From NCBI RefSeq assembly GCF_026151205.1, contig NC_087079.1, positions 13,888,445 to 13,952,444 of the forward strand: a stretch of DNA of 64,000 nt, read 5' to 3'. The position numbers were made by a program, and so were the translations under genes. Positions 48,201 to 57,158 of this stretch are shown here, piece after piece; position 1 is the stretch's first letter; each line of letters opens with the position of its first letter. Origin of the DNA: Bolinopsis microptera (Eukaryota > Ctenophora > Tentaculata > Lobata > Bolinopsidae). The notes under the pieces were generated by a model. It saw only the letters and a program-made list of their open reading frames with translations, was not told the DNA's origin and made no database searches.

Positions 48201-51200
48201 TTCGGGCCGCGCGTTAATGACTTGCTTAATTTTGCCAACATGGGATTCTGGTGGATTCGTGCATTGTTATTGAGTCGCATGACCTGATGTTTCTTTCATT
48301 CAAATTTCCGATTGTTTCTAAATAGATTTAGTTAGAACTTAGAATCTGTCTTCACTGAGTCTATTCAGAAACAATCAGAAATTTGAATGAAAGAAACATC
48401 AACATAGAATTGTTTATTATTTATTTAGTTGCTAACATGGGGACGGACCAAGATTCCACTCGTTCGTCTGGTTGGATATATTCGATTTCGACATCATGGA
48501 CTCCATGATGATGAAATCATATATCCATGGACCATTGCTTTGAAAACACATTCTTAAAACTACAGGCTACAGTTTATTTAAGAAGCTTTTAGATAACGTC
48601 GTGTTATTATATAGTTATATGATCTTTTGTATTGATTCCCCGACTACCAAGTTACCTCAATACCTCTGGCAACAAAAGCTTAACTTTTCTTATAAAACTC
48701 AACCCCTACAGCTAAAGACGACCATGGAATCTGATATCTCTGACTCCCTAACAAACTCAACGGACACAGCATTCCTGATTTTTTGTGGAGTCCTTGTTCT
48801 CAGCATGCAGCTGGGATTCTCCCTTCTTGAGATCGGCAGTGTCTCTATGAGAAATACGAATAACATCATCTTTCAAAATCTCATGGATGCATCTATAGGG
48901 GCTGTATCCTTCTATCTCGTCGGATACGCCTTCGCATACGGCGAAGGCTCACCATTTATAGGTTTCACCAGCTTTGCTATCACCGGGCTGTATACCAGCC
49001 GGGACTATGCATTCTGGTTCCTTCAGTTCGCATTTGCTGCTACAGCCTCCTCGATAGTGGTGGGTGCTATTGCAGAGCGGACCAAGATGTCATCTTACTT
49101 TGTATTTTCTATGGCACTCACGGGCCTGGTATACCCGGTGGTTGTTCACTGGGTGTGGTCTGATACAGGGTGGGCTTCCCCTGCTCTACCTGCAGTCTCT
49201 CGGCTCTTTGGGGTCGGAGCTATAGACTTTGCTGGTTCCACTGTGGTGCACTCTGTTGGAGGTCTGACAGCCTTGATATCTTGCATTTTCCTGGGAGCAA
49301 GAAAAGGCAGGTTTGGAGAAGATGGAATTGTGAACCACCTCCCACAGCAAAGCACTCTCCTTCAGACTACAGGAACTCTGGTCCTGTGGCTTGGATGGTA
49401 CGGGTTTAACGTCGGCTCAGCCTTGTCGATTAAAGGAAACATGGCCGTTATCTGTGGCAACGTGGTGGTCAATATGACGATAAGTGCTGCCACTGCCGGG
49501 TTGACAAGTGCAGCCCTGAGTCGCCTCTGTCATGGATCTTTAGATGTTCCTGTTGTCAACAATGGTATTCTAACTGGCCTGGTCTCAATTACCGCTGGAT
49601 GTGGGGTTGTAAATGCCTACAGCTCTCTTATAATCGGCTTCGGTGGTGCCGTCTTTTACTTCAGTGCCTGCAAGCTCCTCCTCTGGCTCAAGATAGATGA
49701 TGCCGTTGAAGCAGTTCCAGTTCACTTAGCCGGTGGTGTTTGGGGCACCTTAGCAGTGGGTTTCTTTGCCGTTCCCGAGCATGTAGCAACAATGTATGGT
49801 ACAGCAAGTTGTGGAATACTCTACAGATCTCACTGTGACCCAGGCAAAGCAGAGAAACAACTTGCTGCTCAGGTTGTGATAATATTAGCTAACTTAGCGT
49901 GGACCGGGGTGATGGCTACGTTGGTATTCGGAGGGTTGAAGCTGGCTGGCTGGTTACGAGTAGATGATGAGAATGAGAGGGTGGGTCTAGATACTGCGTA
50001 TCATGGTGGTAACGCTTATGAACTCATGCCTACAGCTCCTCCACAGGAGGAAGAAACTGAATGGACAGAGAATTTGAAATGATAAGGGACACAATTAAAA
50101 AATAAATTAGATACCCAAGGTACGGTTCGTTATTTAGTTGATAGACTCTTTGAATGACTCAATTTGATAGCCTTTCTGAAAATCTGCCATGTAGGTATAT
50201 ATCAACTCAACGATCGTTATTTCAGTTAAACTGATAAACTATCAGAATGGACTGCGTAAACTGACTAGAAACACGGATTATTGGTGATAGTTTCAATTCT
50301 TAGCAATGTAAATGTAATCCTATTAATAACTCTTAACAGCGACCAGTAAAAAAACTGCAAAATAATGGCCTGATTCTTTAAAATGTGGGTAATGTAGGGA
50401 ACCAACCTGGTATCTAGCTCGGACGATTTCTCCTCTGACGAAAGCACTGTCCTCATCTAGGGTTCCCTGACGCACTGCACGGTCTCTCAGCTCTCTGAGT
50501 CCGATATCTGCTGCTTCTATTGCGTCCTTATCATCAACACTCAGCTCCGTGATACCTCCTAGCACTGTGATGGGGACAGTGTAGATTCTACATATTCATT
50601 GCATGAGTTCAACTGTGTATTATGTTTCTGGCTAAATCAGTAATTACTCGTAGTTTTTAAATTTTTGTAGAAATGTTTATTATTTTTTTAGTGAAGAATT
50701 AGTGAATTGAAACTTGAAAGCTCTCAATCAAATATAATTGTGATAGAAATGATCACAGAGGCAACATGTACGTTCTTTTTGTGAGCGTAATTGAGACAGA
50801 ATGATCAATATGGTAACTTTACAACATTAGATCCCTACACGCTGTGTGTAAGATAGAATTCCTTGAAACAATAACATCATCTTTAGATGAACAACTAATG
50901 TACTCATCAAACTCGAAGCTGATCCCTCATTGACTCCCATTAAGTCACATTAGCAACGTTAAGATGTATTATAGTTATAGTTAGAACTATAACTATAACT
51001 ATAACACATTTTAACGTTGCTAAACTAATGTAACACAATTTCAATCTCTTGAGGGATCAGCTTCCAGCTTGATGAGTACATGAGTTCTTCATTTGCCTAT
51101 TTGCCAAGATTCGCCCTCTTTTATAAAAAAAAAAGAAATATCAATAATATCGAAAGTCGCTGAATTATCAACTTGCCATAGTATGATAATAAGAATAATG

Positions 51201-51875
51201 AACTTTCTTAGAATATTTTTGGGAAAATAAATTGTTCGATGGTTGGAAAAAGTGCGGTATCAGGTCAATAATGCGGTTCTGCACCCACCACACGTCTTAT
51301 ATGTTGGCTCCACCCCTGCAGATTTCGTCGATTTCAGGTGCCGACAGGACCTTAAAAATTAAAAGCAAACTATGGTTGGCTCTGAATGATCACGTAACGA
51401 TCATGTGAATAAAACCTACTTGGTTGACAGGTATAACTACATCTCTTCTTGATGCTCATTTCTAATCTTTTGCATGTTTTCTTCTTTTTGCCCTCCAACT
51501 CGATGGATAAATCCTGGCAGGACTTGTAGTGTATAGGCTGGTACCCTGGAGGGAGAAATACATAAAAATCGACGCATGATATGAATTTTTATATGAAATA
51601 ACTAAAGTTTGAACTGGCTCAATGGGTAAATTACAGAATTCAAATTCAACAATTATTGTAAGTTGCAATTATAAAAGTGATCTTTGTTCTAGGTATCAAT
51701 TAAGTAAGATTGACTCACCTAACGACAGGCACTGATCAAACCTCCCCACCCTCTTCTCGCACTTTGCATTCTTCTTATCGGTTTTAGTTTCTTCCTTATT
51801 TTTCTTCTTCTTTTTTCCAGCCTCAGATAGTGTCAAACATACAACCAAAAACAAGGTTACGTGCCAGAGCTTCAT
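42266..51875 (-). CDS. secreted ShKT-like plus cystatin-domain protein, 5 exons
   Basis: Exons: 51719-51875 (ATG at 51875), 51420-51545, 50407-50564, 42702-42821, 42266-42403 (TGA at 42266). Phases agree throughout; 699 bases, 232 residues. Residues 1-20 are a signal peptide (MKLWHVTLFLVVCLTLSEA). A lysine-rich linker follows, then a six- to seven-cysteine module whose last part, C-x9-C-x3-C, resembles the end of a ShKT domain. The cystatin domain starts with the diagnostic glycines of LGGITELS. The exon 3/4 junction lies inside its central loop: exon 3 ends RARYQ and exon 4 starts VVAG, giving the QxVxG protease-binding motif. Two cysteines follow, then a SWKMPQ segment where family members carry the PW loop. 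Cystatins inhibit papain-type cysteine proteases; activity here is inferred. Intron 3 is 7.6 kb and contains the ammonium transporter and its partial duplicate on the other strand. Confidence 0.8.
42881..44095. repeat. segmental duplication, unit A copy 1
   Basis: About 1.2 kb, nearly identical to 45863-47292, in the same orientation. It is noncoding; small frames in it are repeated in both copies but show no domain. It begins shortly after exon 4 of the cystatin gene. Confidence 0.85.
44100..44547. repeat. local tandem duplication with CACGTG-rich ends
   Basis: Two related blocks (about 44102-44235 and 44415-44541) share ATTCAGAGAATT, GTACGACCGCCCACGTGCAA and CACGTGCAAAG words. Each ends in stacked palindromes (GCACGTGCACGTGC in the second). 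No counterpart was seen in the second large duplication copy. Confidence 0.6.
44548..45430. repeat. segmental duplication, unit B copy 1 (upstream region plus 5' end of Amt)
   Basis: Similar to 47951-48832 with small gaps. It includes the inverted repeat at 44898-45005, a 35-bp near-palindrome around GATTTCATCATCATGGAGTC (about 45089-45123), and the start of an ammonium transporter. It breaks at 45430 within the transporter codon for the glutamate of LLE and joins another partial copy of the start of unit B (45431-45525). Confidence 0.85.
44898..45005. repeat. inverted repeat (hairpin), copy 1
   Basis: GATGTTTCTTTCATTCAAAT and the following arm pair with ...ATTTGAATGAAGGAAACATC over about 50 bases with few mismatches and almost no loop. 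It lies about 320 bp upstream of the truncated transporter start. Confidence 0.75.
45324..45452 (+). pseudogene. truncated ammonium transporter duplicate
   Basis: The ATG context ACGACCATGG and the first 35 codons match the complete gene at 48724 with few substitutions (shared NSTDTAFLIF and GVLVLSMQLG). Similarity stops at 45430. Seven unrelated codons lead to TAA at 45450-45452. Only the first membrane helix would be made, so this is a dead 5' fragment. The matching upstream kilobase is kept, so it may still be transcribed. Confidence 0.9.
45863..47292. repeat. segmental duplication, unit A copy 2
   Basis: Second copy of 42881-44095 in the same orientation. It is longer because of a palindromic MITE at 45951-46196 that is absent from copy 1. 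Apart from that, mostly single-base differences and small indels. Confidence 0.85.
45951..46196. mobile_element. palindromic MITE, absent from the paralogous site
   Basis: The two arms (about 45953-46052 and 46092-46190) are near-perfect reverse complements, starting AGGG(T/C)CTGCCCACACTAC and continuing CCATGTTTTGACGGGCCACA. The empty site in copy 1 reads GAGGTATAACAGG near 42996, so insertion was most likely at a TA. The short frame across it is an artefact of the palindrome. Confidence 0.8.
47293..47950. other. single-copy spacer between duplication units
   Basis: No gene. It contains a further partial copy of the TGAACAATGGGCTCATGGAA-type block near 47712-47765. Confidence 0.5.
47951..48832. 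repeat. segmental duplication, unit B copy 2 (upstream region of the intact Amt)
   Basis: Counterpart of 44548-45430. It runs without a break into the complete transporter gene, so this copy keeps the ancestral arrangement. It presumably contains the transporter promoter. Confidence 0.85.
48286..48400. repeat. inverted repeat (hairpin), copy 2
   Basis: Same hairpin as at 44898-45005, with 7 more bases in the centre. It lies about 325 bp upstream of the transporter ATG. The outer 30 bases of each arm are perfectly complementary or nearly so. Confidence 0.75.
48724..50082 (+). CDS. amt: ammonium transporter, Amt family, single exon
   Basis: 452 residues from the ATG at 48724, chosen because it has a good context (ACGACCATGG), is the start kept in the duplicate and fits the family. 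The upstream in-frame extension to 48601 lacks family similarity. About eleven membrane helices are visible. The N-terminal helix has the Amt pattern (VLVLSMQLGFSLLEIGSVSM), and both pore histidines are present: one in FAGSTVVHSVGG (about residue 176), one in AVPVHLAGGVWG (about residue 334). The cytosolic tail has the family GLD...HGG.AY motif. It moves ammonium/ammonia across the plasma membrane. It lies without introns inside intron 3 of the cystatin gene, on the opposite strand, which suggests a retrocopy or an ancestrally intronless gene. Confidence 0.96.
   Translation: MESDISDSLTNSTDTAFLIFCGVLVLSMQLGFSLLEIGSVSMRNTNNIIFQNLMDASIGAVSFYLVGYAFAYGEGSPFIGFTSFAITGLYTSRDYAFWFLQFAFAATASSIVVGAIAERTKMSSYFVFSMALTGLVYPVVVHWVWSDTGWASPALPAVSRLFGVGAIDFAGSTVVHSVGGLTALISCIFLGARKGRFGEDGIVNHLPQQSTLLQTTGTLVLWLGWYGFNVGSALSIKGNMAVICGNVVVNMTISAATAGLTSAALSRLCHGSLDVPVVNNGILTGLVSITAGCGVVNAYSSLIIGFGGAVFYFSACKLLLWLKIDDAVEAVPVHLAGGVWGTLAVGFFAVPEHVATMYGTASCGILYRSHCDPGKAEKQLAAQVVIILANLAWTGVMATLVFGGLKLAGWLRVDDENERVGLDTAYHGGNAYELMPTAPPQEEETEWTENLK
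50887..51092. mobile_element. fold-back element in cystatin intron 2
   Basis: Arms of about 90-100 bases (ATGAACAACTAATGTACTCA... against ...TGAGTACATGAGTTCTTCAT) enclose a short palindromic AGTTATAGTT/AACTATAACT centre. The arms share GAAGCTGATCCCTCA and TTAGCAACGTTAA. No coding capacity. Confidence 0.75.
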
Positions 51876-52357
51876 TCTAGGGCAACAAGGAACGTCAATA
51901 CAATAACAAGTGTGAAATAAGATAAATCAAATATTTGGCTAACTTTTCTTGTTATCAATATTAAGTTACTTGTAACCGAGTATTCAATTTTCTTATCGGA
52001 AATAATTTAGACAGATAATACGCACAAAATACACACATTGACGCGAATCTTTGTGTGCAAGTTCAACTAAACTATAAAATAAGATATTCGCTTATCAATT
52101 CGTATCTCTAACAAAAAAACCAAAAAAGACTGATGCAACCTAGTACCTACTATGTTAAACAGAAAAACTTTGAAAACAACCCCATTGTATTGACAACCGA
52201 TCAAAACTATTACCAAATACCACAGTGCAGACACCCACTGAAATTATATATCAAATTTTGTGTATTTTTTATTCCATTTTTTGTATATATTATACTATGC
52301 ATTATAGGAAGATAAAATGCTGCTAAATTTATATAAAGATAAAATTCTGGCATCTTT

Positions 52358-52397
52358 CTTCAGAACACCAAAGGAGCACTCCTTCGGTGTTCCGAAG
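52358..52397. repeat. 40-bp near-perfect palindrome
   Basis: CTTCAGAACACCAAAGGAGC is followed at once by its reverse complement with two differences. There is no spacer, so it would form a cruciform or a tight hairpin. Function unknown. Confidence 0.7.
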
Positions 52398-52477
52398 ATT
52401 GACGAAGTAGTAAATCTTATGGATACCTTAAGAATGTGCCTCCTATCACGTAAACAAACACATCACGTAAACAAACG

Positions 52478-53463
52478 ATCTCACAGGAAGGGAAATCTAT
52501 AAATAATTATATATAATAATTATATTATACTATATAATAATACAGGGTGGGCCAAAAGTCAGTACCCATACGTTGGGTCTTATAGCTCCGCTGTGTTTTA
52601 TATTTGAGAGTTGTTGCTTTGCAGATGGCATACTGTACCTACTTGTTCGAGGATTCCGTCGCCAAAATTTGAAAATTCGAATATTTTAAACCACGCCCAT
52701 TCAATATTAAAACATCTATATTGTTCTCTCTGAACATGCTGGACGCCTAATTTTTTCGGAGACGGTATATTATTAAATGTTGCATCTGATCTGAAAAAAT
52801 AATGTGAAACGGATTTGAAATGACGAAGTTATAAAGCATTTTGTGTATCTCGTTAACAAAATTGACTGGGTGATTATGTGACACCGTGACACGACACCTT
52901 AATTGGGCAGCCTTAACGATTCCCATAATGTTTAACGGGTTGGTTAACAGGGTCACCTTATCACGTGATTAGGTAAGCCAATCACCTGATCACACGTAAT
53001 GAATAAACTCGTTATGCTTCGTATCTCGGTGATCTGAGAAGCTATAAAACTCTCATTTTTTCAGGACAAACGTAATTCGAATGGCCAAACACAATTCAAT
53101 AAAATTTGGCTCGATCCGACTATCCAAACTATGAAATAAATGCGAAAATGAACCTTAATTTTTTTAAAATGAACACGAATATTTTTCGATTTGACAAATT
53201 CCTCGAACCAGTGGTGGTATTAAATCATACCACAAAGAATTATTTCAATTGGGCACCCAGTGACTGCGCTATTAAGGCCAACGTATGGGTACTGACTTTT
53301 GGCCCACCCTGTATTATTATATTATTGTGGGTGGCGTCGTCTGCTGACAGTGCTCAATCGGCAAGCCGAGAGCTAGATACAAATAGAAACGACCGGTTGA
53401 GTCAAACAAATTTTTCAATCATGCAGGATCTCACAGGAAGGGAAATCTATATATAATTATATT
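52478..53463. repeat. direct repeat flanking the mariner-like MITE
   Basis: ATCTCACAGGAAGGGAAATC and about 15 more AT-rich bases occur at 52478-52513 and again at 53427-53461, in the same orientation, either side of the 52543-53311 element. The distance from the element is unequal, so this is not its target duplication; a local duplication or recombination is more likely. Confidence 0.6.
52543..53311. mobile_element. mariner-like MITE, copy 1
   Basis: 769 bp with terminal inverted repeats CAGGGTGGGCCAAAAGTCAG, flanked by TA at 52541-52542 and 53312-53313, the Tc1/mariner signature. No transposase frame. A second copy, inverted, is at 61143-61910. Subterminal sequences (for example ATGGCATACTGTACCTACT) match between copies. 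Confidence 0.88.
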
Positions 53464-54631
53464 TTATTTTTATTATTATTTTTCTACTTTTCTATATCCA
53501 TTATCCATTAAGTTTGTTTATTTACAAGGAGGTTGTAGGCCATTAATAGCGTCGTACTTCATCCTTTTAATATCCAATAATAACAAATTTTAGTTTCACT
53601 TGGCCCTAGTCACGTCCCTGGAAAGTTTTCAGTCACGCGAGAAATAGGATAAGATGATAATTATATATTCTCAAAGGTCTTCATTTCGAGGAAAATCCTA
53701 ACAGCCCTCGCCCTCTAGCAGCTGGCCGGTGCTTACTTGTGTTTTGTTATGGCTTATAGCCGGCTACAAGTGCATTGCTTTGTAAGTTGTATAAAACTAT
53801 ATAAATATAGACTTTGAGGTTATTTTAAGCAAAAATAGTTAAATTAAAATTCATATTTTACACCTCAAGGCTCAAAGTGCATACTCAACCACACTCTGCT
53901 ACTACTACTGTACACTGTACAGTGTACTAAAGTACAATAAAAATCTAGCACAACCGAAAAATTTTCTAAGATCTACGATAAGCAGCAGCAAAAACAGAGG
54001 AGTCACACACAACATACAACATAAAGAGATAATAATGCAATATTATTCAATCGACTCGGGTATCAATCCGTATTACCGAAATATTACCGAAATGGTTCAG
54101 CCTGTAGACTGCTCAACACTGTGGTTTTAATCGCTTCAACGCGATAATTTTATTATCTAGAACGAGAATTGATCACTTTGAAATAAATGTTCGAAATTAT
54201 AAGAGTTATCCCTTTTCGAAAAGTATAACCGTACCCTTGCTCAAGGAAACTTTGTATGTCCCGAAGCCACAAGCCTAGAACGATCGAAAATGGCAAAATA
54301 AACGCGATAAGCGGCTAAGATAATCAGCAAACTCACAAGACGTCTCGACAACTCGTTACAACTCAGAGTAAAGAGGCGGGTGTAAATTCGGGGAATATAT
54401 GAAGGTTTTGTGAAGTCACAAATTGTGAGGTTCCCGGAAATTAAACCGTCCTGTCAGGACCGGCAAGGACCATGACTGAGATGAATCAATCGCCGTCATC
54501 GTGACGGGGGTTCTCTCGTTGTTGTCCAGGAGATAATAATAATATTTCCCATAAAAGAATACTCGAGGTAGATCCGGTTTAAAGGCTTCTGGTGGACGTA
54601 GTTCCTAGACGTGATCAGGTGCTGATATAGC
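53464..54631. other. gene-free stretch
   Basis: No exon or repeat family recognised. It lies in the large interval between the two halves of the FBXL13-like gene. Confidence 0.5.
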
Positions 54632-54702
54632 GTCACGTGACGGCTTACACAGCGTCACGTGACTGTGTCACGTGACTGTGTCACGTGACTGTGTCACGTG
54701 AC
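54632..54702. promoter_or_regulatory. cluster of five GTCACGTGAC E-box palindromes
   Basis: The perfect 10-bp palindrome GTCACGTGAC occurs at 54632, 54654, 54667, 54680 and 54693; the last four repeat every 13 bp (unit GTCACGTGACTGT). This word is the optimal site of bHLH-zip factors of the MiT/TFE, USF and Myc/Max groups (the CLEAR element). It may be a real multi-site enhancer or just a minisatellite; the sequence alone cannot decide. Confidence 0.6.
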
Positions 54703-56853
54703 TGATGTAGCGTCGGGACGTGCTGTAATTGCTGAATAAAGATAAGACAATTGGTCGGGATTTCATCACGTATATCATGGGGTGGAGTTCATGGGAGAGC
54801 TGTGTAATCCACTTGTAGTAGAGCATGCTAAGTCACAATATCGCACTTTACAATTAGATATGGCACATGTATTCTAAAAATTACAAACTAACTCGTAATT
54901 GTATCCGATAATTGTTATCTTAAACGATTGGCGACAGTTTCTAGGCTAGAAACTCAGGTCACAGTCTAAATTTGGTTTAAATAAAGTGAGGGAGCTCGGT
55001 TCCTGGATAATATTACGGGCTGTCGCGATAAACCAAGAAAAGAAAGGTATTGTAATATTCGTGACATTTTCCACTGTTGTCTAAATGTTAAATGAAACAT
55101 CTAGACGTTTTATTACTTTAAGATTTAGATAATAACATAACAGTATTAACGTAGTAGTGTGATGAGTATTTATAGGCCGAGACTGATTATACTGGCAGTC
55201 AGACGTAGCACGGATCACTGAAACTAGCCTAAATTATCAAATTATGTGTTGAGAAATTCATGTCATTATAAGTTGATTAAATTACAGGGGTTGTTATATT
55301 AGACAGATGATTTAACAGCTCATAAAAGATAATCATAAGAAATAAACGGGTTGTTCAAAGTAATCAGGGCCCGCGTGCACTGTTTGACTTAACGTGGACA
55401 CGTGTCTGCCCCTATCAACTGAATATCGAATAGAAAATGGTCTATACAGACACAGTATACAATTGTAATGTTTAACGAAAATAACGTACACATTAATTTG
55501 AGTATTGAGTGACATGTTTACTGGCTATAAAAGTAAACAAGAAAATTAATCCTAAAATCGTCAACAGTTGAACCAAATATGGTTCCCTTACTATCGCTCA
55601 ACAGAAAGAACAAAGTTTTGAAGAATATAAAGTAACAGTGGATAATTTCTAATTTATTAGAAAAGGATAATTGGGTATTAATATCCGATAAATAACACAT
55701 CACCACGTCTCTTAGAACTCTGATTAATTTCTATTATTAGTATGCTTATTAACTAGTTTTAGTCTAGTTGAGAACTTTCCAGAAAGTGAATCACAAGAAG
55801 TTTTATTACTTACTATTATTACTTTTTCTGGTGCCATGAAACAACGAGCACGGTTTTCAAAAGTTTCAAGGTAATTTTCGTTTAATAACACTATACAGTA
55901 TACACAGGAAAAGTCTATATCTCTGTAGACTGTTTTTATCAAACATGACGTTGGGAGATATTATTAACTTTTATTTAAGTTGGGATTTTATAGGTTATTC
56001 TTGAAATGCGGTCATTTCCTCACCCTCAACATAGCCTGGTGACTTCAAATATTCTGGTTGCCCTATGACGATAACTAAGTAAGAAATGAAAGGGTAAATA
56101 AATAAACGCTCAAAATCTGCCTGCAAAATTATGAAAATCTTTAATGGTTTTGATAACATTTTTGCTACAATTGTCAAGAAGGCTTTTAATTTGAGACAAT
56201 CAACTTCAAGGGCTGGGCGAACAAAGAGTTACACAGAATTGAAATCCTCTAAAACTGTTGCAACATTGGCTTTTGTGAACTGCAGCCCAGTCTACATCAG
56301 ACAGCTAGCAATGATTCTCGTCAGTAAGATACTTTCATACAACTCACTATCTCCATATTCTTATCTGATTCTGACTGGTATCCTAACAGAAATTTTCTGA
56401 GAAAAACTTACTAATCGTACTCAACTCTCAAGGCGTACTCAAAACGTGAAAAAACAAAGATAAGTTTAGTACCTAATTGTGAATGATGTGGTTTATTAAG
56501 TATAGCTGTGGTCAGTTTATTACCGCCCTCATCAGATAAATATTCGCGTGTGGCTGTGCAATTGTTTCATATTCTAGCTCAAACTTTATAGCTCTCCTTC
56601 AAAGTTTTATCGGTGTTGGTTTTGTACGGGTTTTATAATTATACCAGTTTATAAGTTTCACGTGTTTACTCTTTGTGTTTCGGAGTCAGTCGAGACCTTA
56701 TGCACCAACTAATTATGTCCATTCCATTGGTATCGATGTCACGAGGGCTCTGAGACAGTCTACACTAGCTTCAAAAGTTTGAGCTGTAAGATTAAACAAT
56801 TGGGTATGTCGCCAAAGTCAGTCCTTGGCGCTTATTACGTATACTAGCAAATT
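54703..56853. other. gene-free stretch with one possible exon
   Basis: Mostly AT-rich noncoding. The only exon-like piece is at 56131-56323, described separately. Confidence 0.5.
56131..56323 (+). other. possible exon, basic helical segment
   Basis: An ATG-initiated frame (starts MKIFNGFDNIFATIVKKAFN) runs to a good donor (GTCA/GTAAGA at 56323). It is in the right place for the missing third helical repeat of the FBXL13-like protein. However, there is no acceptor AG just upstream, and its end phase (1) does not fit the next exon at 57159 (phase 0). It could be an alternative first exon or chance. Confidence 0.2.
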
Positions 56854-56978
56854 GGGATCGGGATCGGGATCAGGATCGGGATCGGGATCGGGATCGGGAT
56901 CGGGATCGGGATCGGGATCGGGATCGGGATCGGGATCGGGATCGGGATCGGGATCGGGATCGGGATCGGGATTGGGAT
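56854..56978. repeat. (GGGATC)n hexanucleotide microsatellite
   Basis: About 20 tandem GGGATC units with one GGATCA variant near the start and GGGATT units at the end. It is open in several frames on both strands, giving spurious Gly-Ser and Pro-Asp repeat proteins. Confidence 0.95.
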
Positions 56979-57158
56979 TACGATCATACCTCATCAAGTA
57001 TTGGACAAATGTTTCAACCATACACACGAGTCTAAAACCATAAACACACAAAGTTTGTTATAGCATGCTCCATAATCTGCTCATTGCTCTGTACTGATTA
57101 CCAGCCTTCCTTTAGGTATGATCATACAATTCTAATGCTAACGAAACTCCTTCTTCAG

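Noticed and set aside
50265-50406. Direct extension of cystatin exon 3 into 50265-50406 as a terminal exon
   Set aside because: It would replace the QVVAG loop with unrelated residues. The exon at 42702-42821 starts with VVAG in the right phase and completes the domain.
53106-53456. 116-residue plus-strand frame
   Set aside because: It runs through the end of the mariner-like MITE into flanking DNA; no transposase motif.
56818-57051. Gly-Ser and Pro-Asp repeat proteins on the two strands
   Set aside because: They are translations of the (GGGATC)n microsatellite, open in several frames because a hexamer contains no stop.
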